Shown one piece after another: positions 25,600-34,783 of a stretch of DNA of 64,000 nt. A program made the translations under genes and the position numbers. This DNA comes from Nocardia cerradoensis NBRC 101014. GTDB lineage: Bacteria > Actinomycetota > Actinomycetes > Mycobacteriales > Mycobacteriaceae. The notes beneath the pieces are model-generated. The model made no database searches. It worked only from the letters and a program-made list of their open reading frames with translations, and had not been told where the DNA came from. The first letter of the stretch is position 1; each line of letters begins with the position of its first letter. Location: NCBI RefSeq assembly GCF_000308535.1, contig NZ_BAFW01000255.1, positions 1 to 64,000 of the forward strand, written 5' to 3'.

Positions 25600-27162
25600 A
25601 TGCGCGACTCCTATGACGTCGTCATCGTCGGCGGCGGGCACAACGGGCTGGTGGCCGCCGCGTATCTGGCGCGCGCCGGACTGTCGGTGCTGGTGCTCGA
25701 GCGGCAGGACCACACCGGTGGCGCGGCGGTGTCGGAACGGGTGTTCGCCGGGATCGATGCGCGCCTGTCGCGCTATTCGTATCTGGTGAGCCTGCTTCCC
25801 GATCGGATCGTCCGGGATTTGGAGCTGCCGTTCCGGACCCGCGAGCGGCGGATCTCGTCGTACACGCCGGTCGGCGACACCGGACTGCTCGTCGATACCG
25901 CCGATGCCGGGCGAACTCGCGAGAGCTTCCGCCGCGTCACCGGATCCGATGCGGATTTCGAAGCGTGGCAACAGTTCTACGCGACGACCACACGGGCCGC
26001 GCAGCGAATCTTCCCCACGCTGCTGCGGCCGCTGCCCACCCGTGCCGAACTGCAGCGGACGCTCGATGATCCGGACATCTGGGAGATGCTGTTCGAGCGA
26101 CCGCTCGGCGAAACCGTCGAGGCGCGATTCCGCGACGACACGGTGCGCGGGGTGGTCTTCACCGATGCGCTGATCGGCACGTTCACCCACGCCCACGATC
26201 CGGAGCTACGGCAGAATCGCTGCTTCCTCTACCACGTGATCGGCAACGGGACCGGCGAGTGGAACGTTCCCGTCGGCGGGATGGGGGCACTCACCGATGC
26301 CCTCGCCGACGCGGCCCGGCGGGCAGGCGCGCACCTGCGCACCTCGTGCACGGTGACCGGTATCGATACCGACGGCGACACGGCACAGGTGCGGTTCGAT
26401 ACGCCGGACGAATCCGGTCTGGCGGACGCCCGTCACGTCCTGGTCAACGCGGCGCCGGCAACCCTGGCCCGGCTGCTGGGCGAGCCGGTCGACGCGATGC
26501 CCGAGGGCAGTCAGTTCAAGGTGAACATGCTGCTGCGCCGGCTGCCCCGCCTGCGCACCGATATCGACCCACGCGAGGCGTTCTCGGGCACATTCCATAT
26601 CGCGGAGGGATACGACCGGCTCGAACAGGCATATCGCGAGGCGGCCGCCGGGCGATTCCCGAGCGCACCGCCGTCGGAAATCTACTGCCATACGTTGACG
26701 GACCCGTCGATTCTGAGTCCCGACGCCGCCGAACGAGGCATGCATACGCTGACTTTGTTCGGCTTGCACACTCCGGCAACACTTTTCGAGCACGGCTCCC
26801 GCGACGAACTGCTCGCGGCGACACTCCGTGAGTTGAATTCCGTACTGGCCGAGCCTATTTCCGACTACCTAGCCGCGGATGCGAACGGCGATCCGTGTAT
26901 CGAAGCCCGAACGCCGTTGGAGCTGGAATCCGAACTCGGCCTGCCGCGCGGCCATATCTTCCACGGCGACTTGGATTTTCCGTATCGCACCGACGACGAT
27001 GCCTCACCCGCCGCTCGCTGGGGCGTTCGCACGGGCCATCGCAACATCTTCCGGTGCGGCGCCGGCGCGGTCCGCGGCGGTGGCGTGAGCGGAATCGGCG
27101 GCCACAACGCGGCCATGGCGGTCCTGGAGATCACGGGCCGCGCCACCCCGACAGCGAATTAG
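25600..27162 (+). CDS. Phytoene-desaturase-like FAD-dependent oxidoreductase (PYROXD2-like)
   Basis: A 520-residue flavoprotein with the N-terminal FAD motif YDVVIVGGGHNGLVAAAYLA and the following VLVLERQDHTGGAAVSE. A C-terminal GAGAVRGGGVSGIGGHNAA closes the FAD site, as in the CrtI/PYROXD2 group. Close family members are annotated as carotenoid dehydrogenases or pyridine-nucleotide-disulfide oxidoreductase-2-like proteins of unknown substrate. No other carotenoid gene is nearby. It may be cotranscribed with the methyltransferase upstream. Confidence 0.82.
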   Translation: MRDSYDVVIVGGGHNGLVAAAYLARAGLSVLVLERQDHTGGAAVSERVFAGIDARLSRYSYLVSLLPDRIVRDLELPFRTRERRISSYTPVGDTGLLVDTADAGRTRESFRRVTGSDADFEAWQQFYATTTRAAQRIFPTLLRPLPTRAELQRTLDDPDIWEMLFERPLGETVEARFRDDTVRGVVFTDALIGTFTHAHDPELRQNRCFLYHVIGNGTGEWNVPVGGMGALTDALADAARRAGAHLRTSCTVTGIDTDGDTAQVRFDTPDESGLADARHVLVNAAPATLARLLGEPVDAMPEGSQFKVNMLLRRLPRLRTDIDPREAFSGTFHIAEGYDRLEQAYREAAAGRFPSAPPSEIYCHTLTDPSILSPDAAERGMHTLTLFGLHTPATLFEHGSRDELLAATLRELNSVLAEPISDYLAADANGDPCIEARTPLELESELGLPRGHIFHGDLDFPYRTDDDASPAARWGVRTGHRNIFRCGAGAVRGGGVSGIGGHNAAMAVLEITGRATPTAN

Positions 27163-27191
27163 CATCACCGCCCGCCGGACAGGAGGACCGC

Positions 27192-27545
27192 ATGCGCACT
27201 CATCGCATCATCACCAATCTTCGAGTGGCCGATATCGACGCCGCCCGCGGCTTCTACACCGACTTCCTCGGCCTGAGCACCGAGGAATTCAATATGGGCT
27301 GGGTCGCCCGATACACCTCGCCGGACAGCGGCGCCGACATCCAGCTCGTCACCCGCGACGCGGCCGCGCCCGCGGACTCCGTCGCATCGGTGCTGGTGGA
27401 CGATGTCGACGCCGCCTATGCGCAGGCGCAGCGGCTCGGCTACGAGATCGTCCATCCGCTGACCACCGAACCGTGGGGAGTTCGCCGGTTCCTGGTTCGC
27501 GCCCCGGACGGCAATGTGCTGAATATCGTCCGCCACCGCGAGTGA
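27192..27545 (+). CDS. Glyoxalase/bleomycin-resistance (VOC) family protein
   Basis: A 117-residue protein of the vicinal oxygen chelate fold, with ADIDAARGFYTDFLGL at the start and FLVRAPDGNVLNIVRH at the end. These proteins include isomerases, dioxygenases and ligand-binding resistance proteins. The ATG at 27192 has AGGAGG upstream; the longer frame overlaps the previous gene. Convergent with a RibD-like gene 13 bases away. Confidence 0.85.
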   Translation: MRTHRIITNLRVADIDAARGFYTDFLGLSTEEFNMGWVARYTSPDSGADIQLVTRDAAAPADSVASVLVDDVDAAYAQAQRLGYEIVHPLTTEPWGVRRFLVRAPDGNVLNIVRHRE

Positions 27546-27557
27546 ACCGCGGCCCGG

Positions 27558-28118
27558 TCAGCCGAAGCTCGGTCGCACCACCGAATTCGCGCTCACCCGG
27601 TACGTGGTGAGGACGACGCCGTTGTCGAGCACCTCGGAGTCGGCGAGGGCGAGGGTGGCTTCCGGCTCGACGGCCTCGAACAGCCGCAGCCCGCTGCCCA
27701 GCAGGACGGGGTAGACGACCAGGCGGTACTCGTCGACCAGTTCGTGTTCGCGCAGGTACGTCACCAGCGAGGCGCTGCCGAAGACGAGCAGGTTCTGCTC
27801 GGTCCGCAGTTTCGCGATGCCGGCGGCGAGATCGCCCTCGATGCGCTGCGCGTTCCACTCCAGATCGCGCAGCGAATCGGTCGCCACATACTTGGGCATG
27901 CTGTTCATCTTGTCCTTGTACGCACCCTCCTCCGGGTGGTCCGGCCAGGACGCGGCGAACATCTGGTAGGTGGTGCGACCCAGCAGCAAGGCGTCGACCG
28001 CCTCCAGCTCACCGGATTTGTAGTTCGCGATGCCGTCGCACCAGAACGGTGCGGTCCACAGCGGATCCTGGATGAATCCGTCCAGCGAAACGAATTCGGC
28101 GACAACGATCTTCCCCAT
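27558..28118 (-). CDS. RibD C-terminal/dihydrofolate reductase-like protein
   Basis: A 186-residue NAD(P)H-binding protein of the RibD C-terminal domain type (YyaP/YwjB-like). It begins GKIVVAEFVSLDGFIQDP and contains ALLLGRTTYQMFAASWP and NLLVFGSASLVTYLRE. These are called dihydrofolate-reductase-like but their substrates are mostly unknown. It stands alone on the minus strand. Confidence 0.86.
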   Translation of the reverse strand: MGKIVVAEFVSLDGFIQDPLWTAPFWCDGIANYKSGELEAVDALLLGRTTYQMFAASWPDHPEEGAYKDKMNSMPKYVATDSLRDLEWNAQRIEGDLAAGIAKLRTEQNLLVFGSASLVTYLREHELVDEYRLVVYPVLLGSGLRLFEAVEPEATLALADSEVLDNGVVLTTYRVSANSVVRPSFG

Positions 28119-28227
28119 GATTACCTGCTCCTCTGCAACCTGTCACCGGCCCGGTCGGCCGATGCGTTCGAACCATGAAGACGGGACGGACAACGCTAAC
28201 TGATCGGTGTGCGGGGAAAACCGCGAA

Positions 28228-28851
28228 TCAGCTCACCGTCGGCAGGCGGGTGCGGGGTTCGGTCAGCCATTGCAGCCAGTGCGGGCCGATCATCGCGGCC
28301 AGCTGCTCGTAGCCCGGCGCGCCGGGATGGTAGCCGTCGCCGTCGCGCAGTTCGCGCATCCAGCTGTCGTTGTGACGCAGCGGTTGGTGAACGCGAAGGT
28401 ACTGAACCTGTTCGCGGGCGCACATGTCGGTGAATCGGTCATCCAATTCGATTGTGCGCGAGTTCTGTTCGTCGTCGATACAGGGCGGCGGCGCGACCAC
28501 CAGGACGGTCCAGTCGAGTTCGGCGCAGCGGCGCAGCATGCGGCGGAGATTGGCCGCGGACTCGTCGGCCGGCACCCGGATCGCCTCGTTCTCCCAGAGC
28601 GTGTCGTTGACGCCGAAGGAGAAGACGACTCGCGCGTCGACCTCGCCGGATAATCGCTGTCCGCATTCGGCCTCCCAGCGGGCGGCGATATCCGAGGAGG
28701 TCTGGCGTCGCACCCCGAGGTTGTAATAGGTCAGCGGTATTCCGGCCGCGGTCGCACGGCCGGCGAGGCGGCCGGCCCAGCCGAGGCACTGCGGATCTCC
28801 CAGTCCCGCAACCAGAGAATCCCCCACGAAACAGACCCGAACGTCGCGCAC
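28228..28851 (-). CDS. SGNH/GDSL hydrolase
   Basis: A lipase/acylhydrolase of about 207 residues. Block I is VCFVGDSLVAGLG with the catalytic Ser, block III is SFGVNDTLWE, and the C-terminal block V shows DGYHPGAPGYEQLA with the Asp/His pair. GTG 28851 or the GTG directly before it (28854) is the likely start; both lack a strong ribosome-binding site, so the message could be leaderless. It is divergent from a 2OG-Fe(II) oxygenase gene 90 bases away. It probably acts on an ester or acyl group. Confidence 0.82.
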   Translation of the reverse strand: MRDVRVCFVGDSLVAGLGDPQCLGWAGRLAGRATAAGIPLTYYNLGVRRQTSSDIAARWEAECGQRLSGEVDARVVFSFGVNDTLWENEAIRVPADESAANLRRMLRRCAELDWTVLVVAPPPCIDDEQNSRTIELDDRFTDMCAREQVQYLRVHQPLRHNDSWMRELRDGDGYHPGAPGYEQLAAMIGPHWLQWLTEPRTRLPTVS

Positions 28852-28941
28852 CACCGGGTGATGGTTACACAAACCGGGACGAACTCGGCGCGGTACCGGG
28901 AAGGCAATAAGATCGGCGGGGTAGTCCGGGAGGGAGCTTGT

Positions 28942-29715
28942 ATGTTGTCCGAGGCGCCGTTGCCGCGCTGGTTCATCGATCTGCTGGCACATCGGCGATG
29001 GATTCGCCGCACCCGTCCCTTCCCCCACGTCTACGTTCGTGACGTCTTCGTCGCCGAGTTCTATCAGCGGCTGGCGGCCGAATTCGACCGGGTGCGCTCC
29101 GAGCGCCCGGATCTGTTCGGTCCGGTCGCCGCGGGATACGGCGCCTCCGGGGCGAGCCTGACCCGGATGCGTAACGGCCCGCTCGAGGTTTTCCTGTCGC
29201 GCGCCTGGCACGATCTGATCGAACGGGTCGCGGGCGTCTCGGGCAGCGGCGATGTGGAGGGCTCCGTGCACCATCATCCGCCGGGGAGTCCGCGCGGGTG
29301 GCCGCACCACGACCTCACCCCGGCCTGGTTCCCGGGTGCGGAACCGGGACCGGAGGCGGTCGGTCTGCCGGCGGACGATATCGATCTGAAGTCCGGCGCC
29401 CGGCCCGCCGGAGTGCCGGCCCGGGAGATGGTGCGCGCCGTCGCGGTGCTGTTCTACCTCGGCAACGGCGAATGGCAGCCGGGCGACGGCGGCGAGACGG
29501 GACTGTTCGCCGATATCGGCACCGCGGACCCGGCGCCGACGGTGGTGATTCCGCCGCTGGACAATTCGATGGTCGTGTTCGAATGCACGCCGCGGTCCTG
29601 GCACACCTTCCTCGGCGCCAACACCGCGGCCCGCAACAGTGTGGTGATGTGGTTGCATCGGCCGAAGGAGCAGGCGGCGAGCCGCTGGGGAGGGGATCGC
29701 ATTGTCAACTGGTGA
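28942..29715 (+). CDS. 2-oxoglutarate/Fe(II)-dependent oxygenase (prolyl-hydroxylase-like fold)
   Basis: A 257-residue oxygenase with the metal triad H122-x-D124 (GWPHHDLTPAW) and H221 (SWHTFLGA), and R231 ten residues later for 2-oxoglutarate. LFYLGNGEWQPGDGGETGLF is the usual strand pair of this fold. ATG 28942 is preceded by GGGAGGGAG; the frame extends to 28858 but without a site. The substrate is unknown. The next gene, an SDR, starts within its last codons, so the two act together, possibly on a carbohydrate or lipid intermediate handled also by the divergent SGNH hydrolase. Confidence 0.8.
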   Translation: MLSEAPLPRWFIDLLAHRRWIRRTRPFPHVYVRDVFVAEFYQRLAAEFDRVRSERPDLFGPVAAGYGASGASLTRMRNGPLEVFLSRAWHDLIERVAGVSGSGDVEGSVHHHPPGSPRGWPHHDLTPAWFPGAEPGPEAVGLPADDIDLKSGARPAGVPAREMVRAVAVLFYLGNGEWQPGDGGETGLFADIGTADPAPTVVIPPLDNSMVVFECTPRSWHTFLGANTAARNSVVMWLHRPKEQAASRWGGDRIVNW

Positions 29716-30472
29716 CGCCCGTCGAGTGTGCTTGCTCACCGGGGCGGGTGGGCGCTTGGGCGATGCGTTCTGCCGCGCGTACTACCGCGACTACGACATC
29801 GTGGCGGTCTGCCGCAATCGGGTTCCGGCCGCGCCCTCGCAGGAGGAATGGTTCATCGATCCGCTGGAGCCGTGGCAGCCGGTTCCGGAGAACGACTCCC
29901 GCATCTTCGTCGTGCGCGCCGATCTGACCCGCGAGGGCGAGGCCGAGCGCGTGGTGGATCTGGCGCTGGCGAAGTTCGGCGCGGTCGATCTGCTGGTCAA
30001 CAACGCGGCGCACCTGGATCTGCAGCCGAACGGGCTGGTCGACGGCGACACCGCCCTGAACGCGCTCGCACCCCAGTTCGCGATGAACGTCGAGATGCCG
30101 CTGCGACTGGCGACCCGGCTCGCGCAACGCTGCTGGTTGCATCGCGGGGACGAAAATCGGGCGCGCAATCGCAATATCGTCAACGTCTCGAGTTTGTCCG
30201 GATCGCGGGTCTATTCCGGCGGGCAGGCCGTCTACTCCGCGACCAAGGCCGCGCTCGACCATCTGACCAGGCATATCGCCGCGGAATTCGCCGAATTCGG
30301 GGTCCGCGCGAATGCCGTCGCCCCCAACTCCTTTCCCGCGCTGGTGCCGACCGAACTGGTCGCGGCCGCGATCGCCGAACTCGATACCGGCACCATGACC
30401 GGTGGCATCTTCAGCGTCGGCGACACCGACGCACCCGAACCCGTCACGGTCAGTCCGGGACCGCCCGGGTGA
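29702..30472 (+). CDS. SDR family oxidoreductase
   Basis: A short-chain dehydrogenase of 256 residues. It has CLLTGAGGRLGDAFCRAYY (nucleotide-binding turn), LLVNNAAHL, and the catalytic VNVSSLSGSRVYSGGQAVY-SATK. The TTG at 29702 overlaps the oxygenase gene by 14 bases; GTG 29726 is an alternative. Coupling to the oxygenase suggests reduction or oxidation of the same molecule. A hairpin at 30506-30535 ends the unit. Confidence 0.85.
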   Translation: MSTGDARRVCLLTGAGGRLGDAFCRAYYRDYDIVAVCRNRVPAAPSQEEWFIDPLEPWQPVPENDSRIFVVRADLTREGEAERVVDLALAKFGAVDLLVNNAAHLDLQPNGLVDGDTALNALAPQFAMNVEMPLRLATRLAQRCWLHRGDENRARNRNIVNVSSLSGSRVYSGGQAVYSATKAALDHLTRHIAAEFAEFGVRANAVAPNSFPALVPTELVAAAIAELDTGTMTGGIFSVGDTDAPEPVTVSPGPPG

Positions 30473-30505
30473 CGCTGCGCCCCGCCGGTCCGCGAAGACC
30501 CGGGC

Positions 30506-30535
30506 GCTCGCGCGGTGGCTTCGCCGCGCGCGAGC
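30506..30535 (+). terminator. GC-rich hairpin after the SDR gene
   Basis: GCTCGCGCG and CGCGCGAGC pair as a 9-bp stem that can be extended by the inner GGC/GCC pair. It lies 33 bases after the SDR stop. The rest of the space to 30720 shows no gene. Confidence 0.55.
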
Positions 30536-30720
30536 GGAGATCCGGACGCGGAGCATCCGCCCGAGTCCGATTGGCTCGTGTGGAGTACGCGCACGCCCAC
30601 CTGCGCGAACCCGGGGAACGGCGTGTTGCCGACGGGCGCTCGGAGCGCCTCCTGCATACTCACACCCGAGCCGACCCCGGGGCCGACGCAGCTCCCTCGA
30701 TCCGAAAGTTTCGATACGAC

Positions 30721-33093
30721 ATGCGAGTAGACGGGCGGGAGATCCCCGTCTCCGGCAGTCTGCTGCAGCCGCGGATCAGGCGGACCAGCGACATCATTCG
30801 CGTGGTGCTGTCCGCCCTGCTGGTGGCGGTGGTGGTCGCCGGATCGCTCGTCACCCGGCCGCGCTGGGAGGCCCTGGAGCGATCGGTCTCCGATATCGTC
30901 GGTTTCCTCACGCCCGAACAGTCCAACCTGGTCTATCTGCTCTACGGCATCGCGATTCTGGCGTTGCCCTTCGCGATTCTGGTCCGCCTGGTCTTCCGGA
31001 TGCAGTGGAAACTGCTCAGCGGTTACGTCGCCGCGGGTCTGATCGCGGTGCTGGCGCTGTCGATCACCGAATCCGGGATCTCGGCGCCGCAGTGGCATCT
31101 GGCGGTGCCACGACAACTCGACACCTTCCTGTCGCAATTCCTCGACGATCCGCGCTGGATCGCGATGCTGGCCGCCGGCTTGACCGTGGCCAGCCCGTGG
31201 CTGCCGGTCTCGTGGCGGCGCTGGTGGTGGGCGTTGCTGATCGCGTTCGTGCCGTTGCATCTGTTCGTCAGTCTGGTGGTGCCCTCGCGGGCGATGTTCG
31301 GGCTGGCCGTGGGCTGGTTCGTCGGCGCGGTGATCGTGCTGCTCGTCGGCACTCCCGCGTTGGAGGTGCCGCTCGAGGCCGCCGTGCGGGTACTGGCCGG
31401 GCGCGGATACACCGTCACCGGCTTCACCGTGCTGCGCCCGGCCGGTCCGGGGCCCCTGTTGCTGAGCGCCGACACCGGGCCGCATCGCCAGCTGATCATG
31501 GAGATGTACGGACAGAATCAGCGCAGCTGGGGCATGTTGCGGCAGATGCGGCGCTGGCTGACCTTCCGCAGCAGTGAACGCACCCCCGCATTCGCCTCGA
31601 TGCGCCGCGCGGTCGAACACCGCGCACTGATGGGTATCGCACTCGGCGACCTGGGCCTGGCCAGCAACAAACCGCTGACGGTGGCCGCCCTGAGTCGCGG
31701 CTGGACCCTGTACGCGCACACCGCCCCCCGGGGCCGGCAGCTGGCTGCCACCGACAGCGAGGTCGTGCTGACCAACGTCTGGCGGTCGCTGCAGAACATG
31801 CATCGGGCCCAGATCACCCATGGCGATCTGCGGGTCGAGGAGATCCGCATCGCCGAGGGGCGGGTGCTGTTCGGCGGCTTCATGGCCGCGGAATTCGGCG
31901 CCTTCGACTCCCGCTTCTCCGCCGATATCGCGCAGTTGCTGCTCACCACGAGCTCGCTGTTCGGGGCGCACACCGTGGTGGCGACCGCCATTCACGTGCT
32001 GGGGGAACAGGCGGTGCTCGACGCGTCCCGCCGGCTCACCAAGAACGGGATCGGCGCCCAGGTCCGCAAATCGGTGCCCGACAGCGGCGAACTGATGAAA
32101 ACGGTTCGCGCTCAAGTACTTCAGCAGACCGGCAAGGATCGGATCGAGGCCGCGCGGATCACCCGGTACTCGCGCAACCAGATCGTGCAGCTGGTGCTGC
32201 TCATCGCGCTGGTGTACGTCGCCTACCCGTTCATCAGCCAGGTGCCGACATTCTTCACCGAGTTGCGGACCGCGAACTGGTGGTGGGCCCTGCTGGGGCT
32301 GACGATTTCGGCCGCCACCTACGTGGGCGCGGCGATGGCGCTGTGGGGGTGCGCGGGGACCTCGGTGAATTTCCGCAAGCTGCTCGGCATGCAGGTCGCC
32401 AACACCTTCGCCGCGACCACCACACCCGCCGGGGTCGGCGGGCTGGCGCTGAGTGTGCGATTCCTGCAGAAGAGCGGCCTGGGCACGGTGAAGGCGACCG
32501 CGGCGGTGGCGCTGAACCAGGCGGTGCAGGTGATCACGCACGTGGGGCTGCTGATCATCTTCAGTGTGGCGGCCGGTGTCTCGGCGAACCTGGAACATTT
32601 CGTGCCGAGTGCGACCGTGCTGTACCTGCTGGCCGGTGGTCTGCTGGGTGCGGTCGGTGCGGCCATGTTCGTCCCGACGGTGCGGCGCTGGCTGCGCAAC
32701 GAGGTGCGGCCGCAGCTGGCGGAAGTAGTGGCCGAACTGCGCACGCTGGCACGTGAACCGAAACGCCTGCTGATGATCGTCGGCGGCTGCGCGACCACCA
32801 CGCTCGGCGCGGCGGGCGCGCTGTGGGCCGCCATCGAAGCCTTCGGCGGCGCAACGACATTCGTGACCGTGACGGTCGTGACGATGATCGGCGGCACGCT
32901 GGCATCGGCAGCGCCCACGCCCGGCGGTGTGGGCGCGGTGGAGGCGGCGCTGATCGGTGGTCTGGCCGCTTTCGGTGTGCCCGCCGCGATCGGCGTGCCG
33001 GCGGTGTTGCTGTACCGCGTACTGACCTGCTGGTTGCCGGTCTTCTGCGGCTGGCCGCTGATGAACTGGCTCACCAAGCACGACATGATCTGA
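30721..33093 (+). CDS. Pseudokinase-like domain fused to YbhN/LPG-synthase-type flippase domain
   Basis: A 790-residue membrane protein from ATG 30721. It has about six hydrophobic segments (about 25-215), then a kinase-like region (about 220-450) with the catalytic-loop relic H367-G-D-L370 but no Asn after it, and LFGGFMAAEFG where kinases have the metal-binding DFG/DFD Asp. The C-terminal part (about 470-790) is a YbhN-family domain with eight or so segments, including NTFAATTTPAGVGGLALSVR and AAPTPGGVGAVEAALIGGLA. YbhN proteins are thought to move lipids or polyprenyl-linked groups. The domain order suggests a transporter controlled by a catalytically dead kinase, as proposed for mycobacterial MurJ; this is inference. 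Confidence 0.78.
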   Translation: MRVDGREIPVSGSLLQPRIRRTSDIIRVVLSALLVAVVVAGSLVTRPRWEALERSVSDIVGFLTPEQSNLVYLLYGIAILALPFAILVRLVFRMQWKLLSGYVAAGLIAVLALSITESGISAPQWHLAVPRQLDTFLSQFLDDPRWIAMLAAGLTVASPWLPVSWRRWWWALLIAFVPLHLFVSLVVPSRAMFGLAVGWFVGAVIVLLVGTPALEVPLEAAVRVLAGRGYTVTGFTVLRPAGPGPLLLSADTGPHRQLIMEMYGQNQRSWGMLRQMRRWLTFRSSERTPAFASMRRAVEHRALMGIALGDLGLASNKPLTVAALSRGWTLYAHTAPRGRQLAATDSEVVLTNVWRSLQNMHRAQITHGDLRVEEIRIAEGRVLFGGFMAAEFGAFDSRFSADIAQLLLTTSSLFGAHTVVATAIHVLGEQAVLDASRRLTKNGIGAQVRKSVPDSGELMKTVRAQVLQQTGKDRIEAARITRYSRNQIVQLVLLIALVYVAYPFISQVPTFFTELRTANWWWALLGLTISAATYVGAAMALWGCAGTSVNFRKLLGMQVANTFAATTTPAGVGGLALSVRFLQKSGLGTVKATAAVALNQAVQVITHVGLLIIFSVAAGVSANLEHFVPSATVLYLLAGGLLGAVGAAMFVPTVRRWLRNEVRPQLAEVVAELRTLAREPKRLLMIVGGCATTTLGAAGALWAAIEAFGGATTFVTVTVVTMIGGTLASAAPTPGGVGAVEAALIGGLAAFGVPAAIGVPAVLLYRVLTCWLPVFCGWPLMNWLTKHDMI

Positions 33094-33131
33094 GTCGCAA
33101 GCAGTTTCGGCCTGTTGCCCGCCGATACGGC

Positions 33132-33166
33132 AACGAGCCGCCGAGTGCTCGACTCGGCGGCTCGTT
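33132..33166. terminator. Bidirectional hairpin terminator
   Basis: A perfect 15-bp stem (33132-33146 and 33152-33166) with a five-base loop lies between the convergent flippase and acyl-CoA synthetase genes. Confidence 0.8.
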
Positions 33167-33217
33167 CACGACCGGGTATGCGGGCGGCGCAGGCCCCTCC
33201 TCGGCCGGTGTCGAAGG

Positions 33218-34783
33218 TCAGCCCGCGTAGTCCTTGCGCAACTGCACCTTCACCACCTTGCCGCTGGCGTTGCGCGGCAGCTCCGGCACGATCACCAGAT
33301 CCTTCGGATGCTTGTACCGGGCGAGGTTCTCGTTGAGGAACGGGGTCAGCTCCTCGAGGGTCAGCGTTTCGCCGTCGAGCAGCGCGACCACGGCCACCGG
33401 CACCTCGCCCCACTTCTCGTGGGCCCGCCCGACCACGGCGGCCTCGTGGATCTTCGGATGCGCGAACAACACGTTCTCCACTTCGGCACAGTAGATGTTC
33501 TCGCCGCCGGAGATGATCATGTCCTTCTTGCGGTCGACCACCCAGACGAAGCCCTCCTCGTCCTGGCGAACCAGGTCGCCGGAGTGGAACCAGCCGCCGG
33601 CGAAGGCTTCCGCGGTCGCCTCGGGCTTGTTCCAGTAGCCCTGCATCATGGTCGGTCCGCGGTAGACGATCTCGCCGATCTCGCCCGGCGCGACGTCGTT
33701 CATCTCGTCGTCGACGACGCGGCTCTGGATGGTCGGGATGGGCTTGCCGACCGAGCCGAGTTTGCGCAGCGCGTCCTTGCCCTCGAGCACGCAGGTGATC
33801 GGCGACATCTCGGTCTGGCCGAAGACCGCGACGTTCTGCGCGTTCGGGAAGCATTCGGCCATCGCCCGCAGCACGGTCTCCGACGCCGGCGCCGCACCCC
33901 AGCTCAGCGTCTCCAACGCCAGCTTGCGCTCCTTGACGGTCGGGTCCTCGCAGATCAGCTGCCACTGCGCGGGGACACAGAACGCGGTGGTGGCCTGCTC
34001 TGCCTCGATGGCGTCGAGGAATTCGGTCGCGTTGAACGCGCCCAGCGGATGCAGCACGGTCTTGGAGCCGAGCATGAACGCCGGGGCGAGAGAGCCGAGT
34101 CCGGCGATGTGGAACAACGGTGAGGTGCAGAAGCCGATGCTGTCGGGAGTCGAGTTCATCGCCCGAATACAGGTCAGCGCCTGGGCATTCAGGTTCGCGT
34201 AGGACAGGATCGCGCCCTTGGGGCTGCCGGTGGTGCCCGAGGTGTACATGATCAACGCCGGAGTGTCCTCCGGAATGTCCTGCGGCACATGGGGTTCGCC
34301 GGTCTCGGCGAGAAAGTCGTCGTAGCCGATGACGCCCTCGCCGGTGGTGCCGCCGATGACGACGCAGGTGCGCAGCGCCTCGCTCTGCGCCATCACACCG
34401 GTGGCCAGCGGCTGCAGCAGCGAGTCGGTGACGATCGCCGCGGCGCCCGAATCGGCCACGATGTAGGCGACCTCGGGCGGGGTGAGCCGGAAGTTGACCG
34501 GTACCGCGATCGCGCCCAGCGCGTTGATGCCGAACACTGCCTCCAGGTACTCGGTGTAGTTGAGCGCCAGGATCAGCACCCGGTCGCCGAAGCCGACACC
34601 GCGCCGAGCCAGGGCGTCGGCGAATTTCAGTGACCGCTCGTGCAGCTGTTTCCAGGTGGTGTCCTGCCCGCGGAACCGGATCGCCACCGCGTCCGGGCGC
34701 ATCAGCGCATGCGTGGCGATCTGGTTGTTCCAGTGGTTGCGACGCGACCGGATCGGTTCGTCGGTCTGGACACCGGTGGTCAT
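33218..34783 (-). CDS. Long-chain fatty acid-CoA ligase-like AMP-forming synthetase (FadD family)
   Basis: A 521-residue ANL enzyme that activates a carboxylic acid as AMP ester and transfers it to CoA. It has MYTSGTTGSPKGAIL (P-loop), FGQTEMSPITC (A5), GWFHSGDLVRQDEEGFVWVV, DRKKDMIISGGENIYCAEVE (A8) and the C-terminal LPRNASGKVVKVQLRKDY with its catalytic Lys. The domain order and length fit FadD proteins of the mycolata. Specific substrate is not known. A good promoter sequence (TTGTCA-18-TATTCT) lies 73-103 bases upstream. Confidence 0.87.
   Translation of the reverse strand: MTTGVQTDEPIRSRRNHWNNQIATHALMRPDAVAIRFRGQDTTWKQLHERSLKFADALARRGVGFGDRVLILALNYTEYLEAVFGINALGAIAVPVNFRLTPPEVAYIVADSGAAAIVTDSLLQPLATGVMAQSEALRTCVVIGGTTGEGVIGYDDFLAETGEPHVPQDIPEDTPALIMYTSGTTGSPKGAILSYANLNAQALTCIRAMNSTPDSIGFCTSPLFHIAGLGSLAPAFMLGSKTVLHPLGAFNATEFLDAIEAEQATTAFCVPAQWQLICEDPTVKERKLALETLSWGAAPASETVLRAMAECFPNAQNVAVFGQTEMSPITCVLEGKDALRKLGSVGKPIPTIQSRVVDDEMNDVAPGEIGEIVYRGPTMMQGYWNKPEATAEAFAGGWFHSGDLVRQDEEGFVWVVDRKKDMIISGGENIYCAEVENVLFAHPKIHEAAVVGRAHEKWGEVPVAVVALLDGETLTLEELTPFLNENLARYKHPKDLVIVPELPRNASGKVVKVQLRKDYAG

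Noticed and set aside
29728..30720. Extension of the flippase frame far upstream through the SDR gene
   Set aside because: The upstream part is Arg/Ala/Gly-rich shadow translation of the SDR gene and a terminator-like hairpin; the membrane protein begins sensibly at 30721.
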